Assembly (NCBI GenBank): GCA_015488325.1
Contig: WFOA01000015.1
Span: forward strand, 1-47,873
Reading direction: 5' to 3'
DNA from: Acidimicrobiia bacterium
Lineage (GTDB): Bacteria; Actinomycetota; Acidimicrobiia; Spongiisociales; ZC4RG35
Length of the DNA: 47,873 nucleotides
Below the pieces are notes generated by a model. The model was not told the origin of the DNA. It did not search any database and was given only the letters and a program-made list of their open reading frames with translations. Shown here one piece after another: positions 37,115-46,150 of this stretch; position 1 is the stretch's first letter, and the number at the start of each line of letters is the position of its first letter. Both the position numbers and the translations under genes were made by a program.

Positions 37115-38722
37115 TCAGCGTGGATCGACGAGAACTCCCGGGTTGAGGATCCCGCCGGGATCGAGTACCGCCTTGGCGGCGGCGATACCCGACCGCACCA
37201 GCTCGGGCACCTGACGGTCGTACCAGGGACGGTGGTCCCGGCCGACGGCGTGATGGTGGGTGATGGTGCCGCCTGCGGAAAGCACGGCTTCGGAGACGGC
37301 CGCTTTGATCTCGTCCCACATCGCCACCTCCGACCCCCGGCGCCCCATCCCGAAGACGCTGAAATAGGAGGCCGGTCCGTCCGGGTACAGGTGGGTGAAC
37401 CGGCAGGTAACCCACCCGATCCCACAGACCTCCTGCAACGCCCGGGCTGCGGCGTCGGTCACCTGGGCGTGGAGCTCGTCGAACGCCTGCCAGGTGCAGG
37501 CGGTCTCGAAGGTCTCCACGATCACACCCAGTCGGATCAGGGCGTCCCGCAGGTAGGGCGCCCGGAAGAAGGAGCTTCGCCAACGGCCGACGGCGTCGTC
37601 TCGTTCTCCGCCGGTCGAGGGGGCTTGCGGCACGACCCCGCCGTGGTCACGACAGAGCTCGAGGGCTCGTTCCATGGCAGCGTCCACCGGCTGGTCGGCG
37701 GATTCGAACCCCAGCACCAGCAGGCTGGCGCCGTCGCGGACCCCGGCGAAGGTGACGGCTTCGACGGCGTCGATGAGACGGCAGTTGGCGGGCTGCAGAC
37801 CCGACTGGGCCAGCGCCCGGCAGGCGGCGACGCCGTCTTCCCAGCGGGCGAAATGCACCCCGGCGGCGGTCTTGAAGACCGGTCGGGCCTGGAGGCGAAT
37901 CCAGGCCTCGGTGATGATTCCCAAGGCGCCTTCCGACCCGAGGAACAGCCGGTCGGGGGACGGGCCCGCTCCCGAGCCGGGAACCCGGAGCGTCCGCAAC
38001 TCCCCGGCGGGGGTGACCACGGTGACGCCTTCGACCAGATCGTCGACGTGGGTAAGGGCGGTGGCATAGTGACCGCCGGACCGGGTGGCGATCCACCCTC
38101 CCAGGGTGGAGAACTCGAAGGACTGGGGAAAGTGCCGGAACGTGAGGCCCGACGGCCGGAGCCGGCCTTCGAGGGTCGGACCCATGATCCCCCCTTCCAC
38201 CAGGGCAGCCCTGCTGGTGGTGTCGATCTCGACGACCCGATCCAGCCGGGTGAGATCGAGGGAGACCCACGCATCGAACCCGCCTTCTCCCCGGTATTCG
38301 ACGCCGCCCACCACCGACGACCCGCCGCCGTAGGCGACGACGGCGACCCGTGCGCGGTCGCACCATTCGAGGACCCGGGCGACGTCGGCGATGGAGGCGG
38401 GGTACACGACGGCGTCGGGAGCCCCGCCGAGGTCGCCTGCGAGGGCACGGGCCACATCCCGGAACGCCCGGCCGTAGGTGTGTCGTGCCCGTTCGTGCAC
38501 CGACACGTCGGCGATCGGTCGCAACGGGTCGGGTGGGGCGATCCGGGGTACAGGCAGCATCGAGTTCCGCAGGGCCGGTTTCGGCCGCAGGTCCGGTTCG
38601 ACCCCGAACCGGCGGTTGAGGAACGCCGCCAGCTCGGCGATCTCGTCTTCGGTGAGGGCCTGGTCCTCCCAGCCCCACCCCCACCAGGACCTCCGACGGC
38701 GGGACGGGGGTGTGGGAGCCAC
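37115..38722 (-). CDS. FAD-binding oxidoreductase (alkyldihydroxyacetonephosphate synthase-like)
   Basis: 'ARVAVVAYGGGSSVVGGVE', 'LRPSGLTFRHFPQSFEFSTLGGWIATRSGGHYAT', 'GSEGALGIITEAWIRL'. Confidence 0.87.
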   Translation of the reverse strand: MAPTPPSRRRRSWWGWGWEDQALTEDEIAELAAFLNRRFGVEPDLRPKPALRNSMLPVPRIAPPDPLRPIADVSVHERARHTYGRAFRDVARALAGDLGGAPDAVVYPASIADVARVLEWCDRARVAVVAYGGGSSVVGGVEYRGEGGFDAWVSLDLTRLDRVVEIDTTSRAALVEGGIMGPTLEGRLRPSGLTFRHFPQSFEFSTLGGWIATRSGGHYATALTHVDDLVEGVTVVTPAGELRTLRVPGSGAGPSPDRLFLGSEGALGIITEAWIRLQARPVFKTAAGVHFARWEDGVAACRALAQSGLQPANCRLIDAVEAVTFAGVRDGASLLVLGFESADQPVDAAMERALELCRDHGGVVPQAPSTGGERDDAVGRWRSSFFRAPYLRDALIRLGVIVETFETACTWQAFDELHAQVTDAAARALQEVCGIGWVTCRFTHLYPDGPASYFSVFGMGRRGSEVAMWDEIKAAVSEAVLSAGGTITHHHAVGRDHRPWYDRQVPELVRSGIAAAKAVLDPGGILNPGVLVDPR

Positions 38723-38769
38723 GGACAGAGGATACGCCGCCCGCAGGTGACGCGGTACCGTGTCACACC

Positions 38770-39528
38770 GTGACCGAACCCCGCAGTCGCCGTCCCCCTC
38801 CCCCGTTCCGACGGGTCGAGGTCCTCCGCACCGAGCGTCTCACACCCCGGATGATGCGGGTGACCTTCGGCGGAGAGGAACTGGAAGGGTTCCCCATCCC
38901 CGAACCGGCCGCCAGCGTCCGGTTGCTGCTCCCCACCGCCGACGGTCTGGTGCTCCCCGAATGGACCGGCAACCTCTTCGTGCTGCCCGACGGCACACCG
39001 GCGACGATCCGCACGTTCACGCCCCGGCGGTTCGACCCCGACCGCCTCGAACTGGACCTCGACATCGTCCTCCACGGCTCCGGCGCGGCCTCCACCTGGG
39101 TGGCAGCCGCCCGCCAGGGTGACGAGGCGGCGATCTCGGGTCCCGGACGGGGCTACACGGTCGATCCCGACGCGGAGAGGTTCTGGCTGCTCGGCGACGA
39201 GACGGCGATCCCCGCCATCTCCCAGCTCCTCGACCACCTCCCCGACGTCCCCGTCCGCGTCGACGTCGAGGTCGTCGAGGCGGATGCCCGTATCGACCTG
39301 GGACGGGAAGCCGACGAGCGTTGGCACGTCCTCGCCGGGGGTTCGGCTCCCGGATCCACCCTGGTCGAGGCGGTGCAGAGCACCGAACCGGAGCCGGGGA
39401 CACTGATCTGGGCGGCTGGCGAGGCCGCGGCGATGCAGCGGATCCGGCGTCGCCTGTTCACCGAACTGGGGGTTCCCCGCAGCCACGCCACCGTCCGGGG
39501 GTATTGGAAGGCGGGCCGGAGGGGCTGA
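38770..39528 (+). CDS. Siderophore-interacting protein (FAD-binding ferric-siderophore reductase family)
   Basis: 'RVEVLRTERLTPRMMRVTFGGEELEGF', 'RTFTPRRFDPDRLELDLDIVLHGSGAASTWVAAARQGDEAAISGPGRGY', 'LLGDETAIPAISQLL'. Confidence 0.9.
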   Translation: MTEPRSRRPPPPFRRVEVLRTERLTPRMMRVTFGGEELEGFPIPEPAASVRLLLPTADGLVLPEWTGNLFVLPDGTPATIRTFTPRRFDPDRLELDLDIVLHGSGAASTWVAAARQGDEAAISGPGRGYTVDPDAERFWLLGDETAIPAISQLLDHLPDVPVRVDVEVVEADARIDLGREADERWHVLAGGSAPGSTLVEAVQSTEPEPGTLIWAAGEAAAMQRIRRRLFTELGVPRSHATVRGYWKAGRRG

Positions 39529-39573
39529 GCTCCGGTCGGCTGTGGTCGTGGCTCCGCTACGATGCCCGCTGGC

Positions 39574-40098
39574 GTGCGACCACGGTTGACGACCCTCGCC
39601 CTCGTCGGTTTCGGGACCTTGATCGGTCACGGCCTGGCCTACGCGCTGTCGGGGTCCCCGGTGGCCGGCGACCCGATGCACGGCTACCTGCGGGTCGTGG
39701 CCGCGGCCGTCGTCCCCTTGGTCTTCGTCGTCATGATCGTGCTGGTACGCCGTGACGGCGCAGGGATGCCGGGACTCGTCGAACTGGTCGGCTACCAGAC
39801 CGTCCTCTACGTACTCCAAGAGTCCCTCGAACGTGGCGCCGTGGGCGTCCCACCCAACGCTCTGGCCGGAGATCCGGTCCTCTGGTGGGGGCTCGGCGCC
39901 CAGGTCGCCGCGGCGGCGTTCGCCCGGGGTTCGGTCCGGCTCTCTGTGCGGCTCGTGCGTGCGTGGAGGCGGCTCGTCTCCCGCCGGGAGATCCTGGGGG
40001 TCGTCTCCGCCGTCGCCGCCTGGGTCTCCGACCCGTGGCCCGATCCGCCGTCGCCGCACCGTATCCGGCCTCGGGCACCCCCCGTCGCCGCCGTCTGA
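39574..40098 (+). CDS. Multi-pass membrane protein of unknown function
   Basis: Hydrophobic ORF 'LTTLALVGFGTLIGHGLAYALSG...VVAAAVVPLVFVVMIVLV'; ATG 39562 or GTG 39574 possible. Confidence 0.6.
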   Translation: MRPRLTTLALVGFGTLIGHGLAYALSGSPVAGDPMHGYLRVVAAAVVPLVFVVMIVLVRRDGAGMPGLVELVGYQTVLYVLQESLERGAVGVPPNALAGDPVLWWGLGAQVAAAAFARGSVRLSVRLVRAWRRLVSRREILGVVSAVAAWVSDPWPDPPSPHRIRPRAPPVAAV

Positions 40099-40138
40099 TC
40101 CGAGAACGAAGAGATCGACGAGCGACGAGGGGGTCGAT

Positions 40139-40738
40139 ATGCCCCGGCGGATCCACCGCCATGTCCTCGCCGTCGCCCTGCTCGCCGCGAGCTGCGCCGC
40201 TCCTTCCCCGACCGGCCGGCTCCAGGGCGTCGTGGTCGAGGACCCCACACCGAAACCGAGCTTCGTGCTCACCGACACGTCCGGTGAGCGCTACGACTTC
40301 GCCGCCGAGACGGAGGGCAAACTCGCCCTTCTGTTCTTCGGCTACACGAACTGCCCGGACATCTGCCCGGTCCAGCTCTCCCAGATCGCCGAGGTGCTCC
40401 GCCAGATGCCCGATGTCGCCGCCCACACCGAGGTGGTGTTCGTCGGTGTCGACTGGCGGCGGGACACACCGGAGGTGATCCGGGCCTACCTGGACCGGTT
40501 CGACAGCAGGTTCGTCGGGCTGACTGGCACCGCCGAAGAGCTGGAGCGGGCACAGGTCGCCGCCGGGGTACCTCCGGCGGTCGTCGACGCCGACACCGGC
40601 GTCGCCCATGCCGGATGGGTGATCGCCTACGCCCCGGATGGCATGAACCACGTCATCTACCCCTTCGGGACCCGGCAGTCGACCCTCATGAACGACCTGC
40701 CGGTCCTGGTGACGATGACCGGGGAGGACCGGCGATGA
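40139..40738 (+). CDS. SCO1/SenC-family copper chaperone lipoprotein
   Basis: 'LALLFFGYTNCPDICPVQLSQIAEVL' (CxxxC), 'VDWRRDTPEVIRAYLDRFDSRFVGLTG', 'VIYPFGT'; signal/lipobox. Confidence 0.9.
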   Translation: MPRRIHRHVLAVALLAASCAAPSPTGRLQGVVVEDPTPKPSFVLTDTSGERYDFAAETEGKLALLFFGYTNCPDICPVQLSQIAEVLRQMPDVAAHTEVVFVGVDWRRDTPEVIRAYLDRFDSRFVGLTGTAEELERAQVAAGVPPAVVDADTGVAHAGWVIAYAPDGMNHVIYPFGTRQSTLMNDLPVLVTMTGEDRR

Positions 40739-41175
40739 TCCGCGCTGTCGCCGCCGTCGGGGTCGTCTTGGCGGTTGTCGCCTGCGTCCCCGACCGTTCT
40801 CCCGAAATCGTCTCGGCTCGTCTGTCCTACGGCGGCGGAGACCAGGCTGCGCTCTACTTCGTGGCGCAGGGCTCCGACGACCGGCTGCTCGAGGTGATCG
40901 TCGGCGAAGCCGCCGGGGAGTTCCACCGCACCGAGACCGACGCCGACGGTCGGACGACGATGCAGCCTCTGACGGATCCACCCCGGCTGACTACCCGATC
41001 GCCCCTCGTGTTCGAACCGGGAGGTCTGCACGTCATGGTGGTCGGCCTCGACCCGGCGACGTTCTCCCCTGGCGAGGTCGTCGACGTCACCTTCGTGTGG
41101 GAACGGAGCGGCCGCCAGCGCCTACGGATCCCCGTCGTCGACCCCTCCGCCGCCCTGGGAGGTCCCGATGGGTGA
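40735..41175 (+). CDS. PCu(A)C-like copper chaperone lipoprotein
   Basis: Lipobox 'VVLAVVAC'; H...M spacing with 'FEPGGLHVMVVGL'; between sco1-like and ctaG-like genes. Confidence 0.78.
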   Translation: MIRAVAAVGVVLAVVACVPDRSPEIVSARLSYGGGDQAALYFVAQGSDDRLLEVIVGEAAGEFHRTETDADGRTTMQPLTDPPRLTTRSPLVFEPGGLHVMVVGLDPATFSPGEVVDVTFVWERSGRQRLRIPVVDPSAALGGPDG

Positions 41176-41983
41176 GGTCACCTTCGCTGCGATCTCCTGG
41201 TGGTGCACCGCCACCGGCCAGCCGTGGACCTGGCGGTGGATCCCCTATCCGGGTGTGTGGATCGCAGTGGCGGTCCCCACCGTCGCCTACCTCCGCACCG
41301 CCCGCCTCTCCGTCACTCGCCGCCACCGCGCCGCGTTCCTGGCGGGCATGGCCGTGTTCTGGGTCGCCTCCGACTGGCCGCTGGGCACCCTCGGTGCCGG
41401 GTATCTGGCGTCGGCCCATATGGCGCAGTTCCTCCTCTACACCCTCGGTGCCGCCCCCCTGTTGCTCCTCGGCGTCCCCGGAGCCTTCGGCGAACGGATC
41501 CTCGCTCGCATGCGGCTCACCGAAGGGGTGAGGCGTCTGGGCCGTTCTCCGATCCTGTGTGGCGTCGTCTACAACGTGCTGCTGCTCACCACCCATTCGC
41601 CTCCCGTCGTCGAAGCGCTGCGGCGGAGCCAGTTCGGGTCCTTCGCCATGGACCTGTCGTGGCTGGTCTCCGGGCTGGTGTTGTGGCTTCCGATCCTGTC
41701 GCCGCTTCCGGGGGGACGACCTCGGTCGGTCGGCGTGAGGATGGCCTACCTCTTCTCCGCCACCGCCCTCGTCGCGGTGATCCCGGCGAGCCTGCTCACC
41801 TTCGCCGCCAACCCCGTCTACGAGATCTACGAGCTCGCCCCTCGGGTCTGGTCCCTCTCGGCGAGGGACGACCAGCAGCTCGCCGGGATCGTCATGAAGC
41901 TCGGCACCATCCCCGTCGTGTGGGGAACGCTGGCGACGATGTGGTTCCGCTGGGCCCGTCGCGAAGGAGCCGACGGAGGTTGA
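41168..41983 (+). CDS. CtaG-like cytochrome c oxidase assembly protein
   Basis: Multi-TM; 'SAHMAQFLLYTLGAAPLLLLGVPG', 'DLSWLVSGLVLWLPILSPLPG'; adjacent copper chaperones. Confidence 0.78.
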   Translation: MGEVTFAAISWWCTATGQPWTWRWIPYPGVWIAVAVPTVAYLRTARLSVTRRHRAAFLAGMAVFWVASDWPLGTLGAGYLASAHMAQFLLYTLGAAPLLLLGVPGAFGERILARMRLTEGVRRLGRSPILCGVVYNVLLLTTHSPPVVEALRRSQFGSFAMDLSWLVSGLVLWLPILSPLPGGRPRSVGVRMAYLFSATALVAVIPASLLTFAANPVYEIYELAPRVWSLSARDDQQLAGIVMKLGTIPVVWGTLATMWFRWARREGADGG

Positions 41984-42045
41984 GCGGGGAGATGCGACGG
42001 GTGTTTCGGCGAAGCCGACGACCGCCCATGTGATACATTCGCCGC

Positions 42046-42771
42046 GTGACCGACGGGGCCGAGACGTACGACCCGATCCTGGAAGGTCGGGGTGCGTCCG
42101 ACTACGAACGCTACCTGCGCACCGACGAGCTCCTCGCCCTCCAGAAGGAGCCCGCGGAGATGGCCCATCGTGACGAGCTCCTGTTCCAGGTGGTGCACCA
42201 GTCGTCCGAACTCTGGTTGAAGCTGGCCGGGTTCGAGCTGGAGGAAGCGACGGCGGCGACGACGCAGGGTCGCATCACCGACGCGGTGCGGTGCCTTCGC
42301 CGGGCGAACCTGGCCGTCGCCTACGTCACCGACCAGTTGGAGATGCTCGACCTGATGTCCCCGTGGGAGTACCACCCGGTCCGGCTCGCCCTCGGCCACG
42401 GGAGCGGGTTCGACTCTCCGGGCTGGAACCACATGCGAGAGGTGATGACCTCCCTCGGCCGAGCCTTCGAGACGGCGGTGGCCGACCGGGGCTTGGATCT
42501 GGTGGACCTGTACCGGCGGGGACGCGTCCACGACGACCTGTACCAGCTCGCCGAGCAGCTCAGCGAGCTCGACGGACGGGTGGCGGTGTGGCGGTACCGG
42601 CATCTGGTCACGGTGCACCGCGCCATCGGCGGCGGAGCGGTCGGCACCCAGGGGACGCCGGTGGAACAACTGGAACGGCTCATCCATCATCGTGCGTTCC
42701 CTCGCCTCTGGCAGGTGCGAGACGAGCTGACCCGCCTCGCCGACGAGGGCGGTGTCGACGACGCCGGATAG
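42046..42771 (+). CDS. kynA: Tryptophan 2,3-dioxygenase
   Basis: 'YERYLRTDELLALQKEP...HRDELLFQVVHQSSELWLKLAGFEL', 'WEYHPVRLALGHGSGFDSPGWNHM', 'WRYRHLVTVHRAIGG...GTQGTPVEQL'. Confidence 0.92.
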   Translation: MTDGAETYDPILEGRGASDYERYLRTDELLALQKEPAEMAHRDELLFQVVHQSSELWLKLAGFELEEATAATTQGRITDAVRCLRRANLAVAYVTDQLEMLDLMSPWEYHPVRLALGHGSGFDSPGWNHMREVMTSLGRAFETAVADRGLDLVDLYRRGRVHDDLYQLAEQLSELDGRVAVWRYRHLVTVHRAIGGGAVGTQGTPVEQLERLIHHRAFPRLWQVRDELTRLADEGGVDDAG

Positions 42772-42779
42772 CCGGGTTC

Positions 42780-43169
42780 TCAGCGTTCGGGGGTCTGCGT
42801 CATCTGGTCGGCCGCCCGGCCGGTCGCCGCGAAGGGACGGACCTCGATGGGAGCTCCGATGGCGTCGACCACGTTGGCGGCCCACCCCAACGCCTCGGAC
42901 CGGTCGGCGGCTTCGATGATGTAGAGGCCGGCCATGTGGACGTCACCCGGGGCGGCGGACCCGTCGGTCGTGGTGACGTCACCGCCTTCGCGACGGACCA
43001 CCGCAGAGGCGTCGGGACCGTGGAGGCGGCCGCCGAAGACGAATGCCCCGGCTGCGTCCATCTCCGCTTCGAGGGCGATGATCCGCGCCATGAGCGCCTC
43101 CATCTCCTCGGGTGTCGGTGGCGGACGGTCGTCGGGTCCGGCGTGCACCGACAGCAGATAGTGGCTCAT
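42780..43169 (-). CDS. YCII/DGPF-related protein
   Basis: 'MSHYLLSVHAGPDDRPPPTPEEMEALMARIIALEAEMDAAGAFVFGGRLHGPDAS...'. Confidence 0.8.
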   Translation of the reverse strand: MSHYLLSVHAGPDDRPPPTPEEMEALMARIIALEAEMDAAGAFVFGGRLHGPDASAVVRREGGDVTTTDGSAAPGDVHMAGLYIIEAADRSEALGWAANVVDAIGAPIEVRPFAATGRAADQMTQTPER

Positions 43170-43372
43170 GTGCGTCCCTCTCCTCGGACGGGCCGATCCG
43201 CGTTCACCCTACCGGCGATCCGAGACTGGAGACGGGACGGCATGGGAATCGTCCGCGGCGGCGGTGGCCGGGCTCGATCTGGTCGCGACGTCGTTCACGG
43301 CGGCAGCCGAAGGCCAGCCCCCGGTCCTCGAGGAAGACTTGCCAGGCAGGTTCTTTCGATTATTCTGCAACT

Positions 43373-43705
43373 ATGGAAACAACGCAGGCCGTCCGTATGC
43401 TCGACTCCCTCGCCCACGAGACCCGGCTCGACGTGTTCCGCCTCCTGGTGAAGGCCGGGGAGACCGGGTTGGCGGCCGGCGAGATCGCCGAACATCTCGC
43501 GGTGTCACCTCCCACCCTCTCGTTCCACCTCAAGGAACTGAAGAACGCCGGGATCCTCCAGGTGCGCCGAGACGGACGGCGGCTCGTATATCGCGCCGAC
43601 TACGAGGCCATGGGGAGCCTGCTGGCCTTCCTCACCGACGAATGCTGCGTCGGGGTCACCATCACCGGCGCCTGCGTCCCCACCCCGCAAGGAGCATCAG
43701 CATGA
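43373..43705 (+). CDS. arsR: ArsR-family transcriptional regulator
   Basis: 'AVRMLDSLAHETRLDVFRLLVKAGETGLAAGEIAEHLAVSPPTLSFHLKELKNAGILQVRRDGRRLVYRADY'; C-terminal 'ECCVGVTITGAC'. Confidence 0.9.
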   Translation: METTQAVRMLDSLAHETRLDVFRLLVKAGETGLAAGEIAEHLAVSPPTLSFHLKELKNAGILQVRRDGRRLVYRADYEAMGSLLAFLTDECCVGVTITGACVPTPQGASA

Positions 43706-44529
43706 ACGAACCGATCAAAGACGTCGTGGCAACCAAGTACGGGGAGATCGCCAAGGCGGTGCTGGAGGGAAGAGGCGGCGGCTGCTGTGGATCCGACGAC
43801 TCGACATGCGCCGCCGACGACCCGATCACCCGAGACCTCTACGACGAACGGGAGACCGCCGGCGTCCCCGACGACGCCGTCAACGCCTCCCTGGGGTGCG
43901 GCAATCCCACCGCCCTGGCCACCCTGGAACCCGGAGAGACGGTGCTGGATCTCGGCTCGGGAGGGGGCATCGACGTGTTGCTGTCCGCCCGGAGGGTCGG
44001 CCCCACCGGCTTCGTGTACGGCCTCGACATGACCCCCGAGATGCTGGAGCTGGCCCGCAAGAACCAGGCCGAGGCCGGTCTCACCAACGTCGAGTTCCTC
44101 GAAGGGACCATCGAGGACATCCCCCTCCCCGACTCGAGCGTCGACGTGATCATCTCCAACTGTGTCATCAACCTCTCCGCCGACAAGGACCGGGTCTTCG
44201 CCGAGGCGTACCGGGTGCTGAAACCGGGGGGACGCTTCGCCGTATCGGACATCGTGGTCCGCGGGGAGATCCCGACCGAGATCCGGCGCAGCGTCGAACT
44301 GTGGATCGGCTGTGTCGCCGGAGCCCTCGACGAAGAGGACTTCCGGTCGGGCCTGGAGACGGTGGGGTTCGTCGACGTCGACATCGAGCCGACCCGCGTG
44401 TACACGTTCGAGGAGGCCGAGGAGTACCTCGTCGCCGCCGGCCTCGACCTCGAAGTGGCGAAAGCCGCCGAAGGGCGAATCATGTCGGCGTTCGTTCGGG
44501 CCACCAAACCCCAGCCGCCGGTCCGATGA
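43702..44529 (+). CDS. arsM: Arsenite S-adenosylmethionine methyltransferase
   Basis: 'ASLGCGNPTALATLEPGETVLDLGSGGGIDVLLSARRVGPTGFVYGLDMT', 'SNCVINLS', 'IGCVAGAL'. Confidence 0.93.
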   Translation: MNEPIKDVVATKYGEIAKAVLEGRGGGCCGSDDSTCAADDPITRDLYDERETAGVPDDAVNASLGCGNPTALATLEPGETVLDLGSGGGIDVLLSARRVGPTGFVYGLDMTPEMLELARKNQAEAGLTNVEFLEGTIEDIPLPDSSVDVIISNCVINLSADKDRVFAEAYRVLKPGGRFAVSDIVVRGEIPTEIRRSVELWIGCVAGALDEEDFRSGLETVGFVDVDIEPTRVYTFEEAEEYLVAAGLDLEVAKAAEGRIMSAFVRATKPQPPVR

Positions 44530-44828
44530 TCGCCCGGATCTGGCGAGGCGTCGTACCGGCCGACCGTGCCGACGAATACCTCGAGCTGATGCGGACCGTG
44601 GCCTTGCCCGACTACCGGTCGACACCCGGCAACCGGGGCGCCTACGCCCTGCGTCGCATCCGAGGGGACCGCGCCGAGTTCCTCATGGTGACGTTCTGGG
44701 AGTCCGCCGAATCGGTGAAGGCCTTCGCCGGCGACGACCCCACCGCCGCCAAGTACTACGACTTCGACGCCGACTTCCTCCTCGAGATGGTCCCCTCGGT
44801 CGACCACTTCGAGCTGTACGACGACTGA
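44526..44828 (+). CDS. Small dimeric alpha/beta-barrel (ABM-like) protein
   Basis: 'MIARIWRGVVPADRADEYLELM...RIRGDRAEFLMVTFWESAESVKAFAGDDP'; ATGA overlap with arsM. Confidence 0.72.
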   Translation: MIARIWRGVVPADRADEYLELMRTVALPDYRSTPGNRGAYALRRIRGDRAEFLMVTFWESAESVKAFAGDDPTAAKYYDFDADFLLEMVPSVDHFELYDD

Positions 44829-44893
44829 AGTCCGCAGCGCCGCAGTCCACGGGAATCCCCGGCCCCACCCCTCGACCTGGCCATCATGGCCCC

Positions 44894-45331
44894 ATGAGAA
44901 CACTGTTCGTCGTGCTGGTCGGAGTGGTCGGCGGGCTCGCCGCCGCCCTCCAAGCCCGGTTCCTCGGGATCATGGAACAGAGAGCGGGCACCCTGGCCTC
45001 CGCATTCGTCACCTACGGCGGTGGAGGCCTGGCCATCGGGCTGGTCGCCCTCGCCGTCGGAGGCGCCAGGATCTCCGAGCTTCGGACGGTCCCCTGGTGG
45101 GCGTTCACCGCCGGGATCATGGGCCTCGTCGTCGTCGCCTCCCTCGGGATCAGCGTCGACCGGCTGGGGCTGGGGGCGGGCCTCACCCTGTTCACCGGCT
45201 CCACCCTGGTCCTCGCCGCCGTCGTCGACCACGTCGGCTGGTTGGGAGAGCCCTACCGGCTCGACCTCGCCCGCCTCGCCGGCATCGCCATGGTGGTTGC
45301 CGGGACCTGGCTGGTGGTGGCAGGTCGATGA
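44894..45331 (+). CDS. DMT-family / YdcZ (DUF606)-like membrane protein
   Basis: Four predicted TMs; 'GVVGGLAAALQARFLGIMEQRAGTLASAFVTYGGGGLAIGLV'. Confidence 0.78.
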   Translation: MRTLFVVLVGVVGGLAAALQARFLGIMEQRAGTLASAFVTYGGGGLAIGLVALAVGGARISELRTVPWWAFTAGIMGLVVVASLGISVDRLGLGAGLTLFTGSTLVLAAVVDHVGWLGEPYRLDLARLAGIAMVVAGTWLVVAGR

Positions 45332-45370
45332 CCGGCCGACCCGACCACTCCGGCACCGCGGGACGGACGG

Positions 45371-46150
45371 TCACTCGGGGGTGACGTAGGCGGCGGTGAT
45401 GCCTCCGTCGACGACGAACTCGGTGCCGGTGACGTAGGAGGATTCGTCGGACGCCAAGAACAGGGCCGCCTTCGCCATCTCTTCGGCCTCGCCGAACCGT
45501 CCGACGGGGATGTGGACGAGGCGGCGTCGGCGCTTCTCCTCGGTATCGAGGAACTTCATCAGCAGCTCGGTGCGCAACGGACCCGGGCACAGGGCGTTGA
45601 CCCGGATGTTCTCCCGTGCGTGGACCACCGCCAGCTCCCGAGTCAACGCCAACACTGCACCCTTCGACGCCGTGTAGGCGATCTGGGCGGTCGCCGCCCC
45701 CATCAGCGCCACGAACGAGGCGGTGTTGATGATCGACCCTCCGCCGGCCCGGCGCAGAGCCGGGATTCCGTACTTACATCCCAGGAAGACGCCTTTGGCG
45801 TTGACATCCATGGTGCGGTCCCAGGTCTCCGGCGACGTGGAGATGGCGTCGCCGTCGGACGAGTCCATGATCCCGGCGTTGTTGAACAGCACGTCGAGCT
45901 TGCCGAACTCTGACTCCGCCCGGGCCACCATGTTCTTCGTGTCGTCGGGGTCGGCCACATCGGCCCGTTGGGCGACGGCGACGCCTCCGGCCAGACCGAT
46001 CAGCTCCACCGTCTCGAGGGCCGCCGTCTCGTTGATGTCGACGGCCACCACGGCCGCACCCTCCGCCGCGAACAGCTCCGCCGACCTCCGGCCGATTCCC
46101 GAACCTGCCCCGGTGATGAGGGCGACCTTGCCTTCGAGACGTCCGCTCAT
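45371..46150 (-). CDS. SDR-family oxidoreductase
   Basis: 'KVALITGAGSGIGRRSAELFAAEGAAVVAVDI', 'NNAGIMDSSDG', 'YTASKGAVLALTRELAVVHARENIRVNALCPGPLRTEL'. Confidence 0.93.
   Translation of the reverse strand: MSGRLEGKVALITGAGSGIGRRSAELFAAEGAAVVAVDINETAALETVELIGLAGGVAVAQRADVADPDDTKNMVARAESEFGKLDVLFNNAGIMDSSDGDAISTSPETWDRTMDVNAKGVFLGCKYGIPALRRAGGGSIINTASFVALMGAATAQIAYTASKGAVLALTRELAVVHARENIRVNALCPGPLRTELLMKFLDTEEKRRRRLVHIPVGRFGEAEEMAKAALFLASDESSYVTGTEFVVDGGITAAYVTPE

Noticed and set aside
37690-37715. GGATTCGAACC, resembling a tRNA T-loop (reverse complement)
   Set aside because: Lies inside the FAD-oxidoreductase coding sequence (LGFESADQPVD) with no foldable cloverleaf around it.
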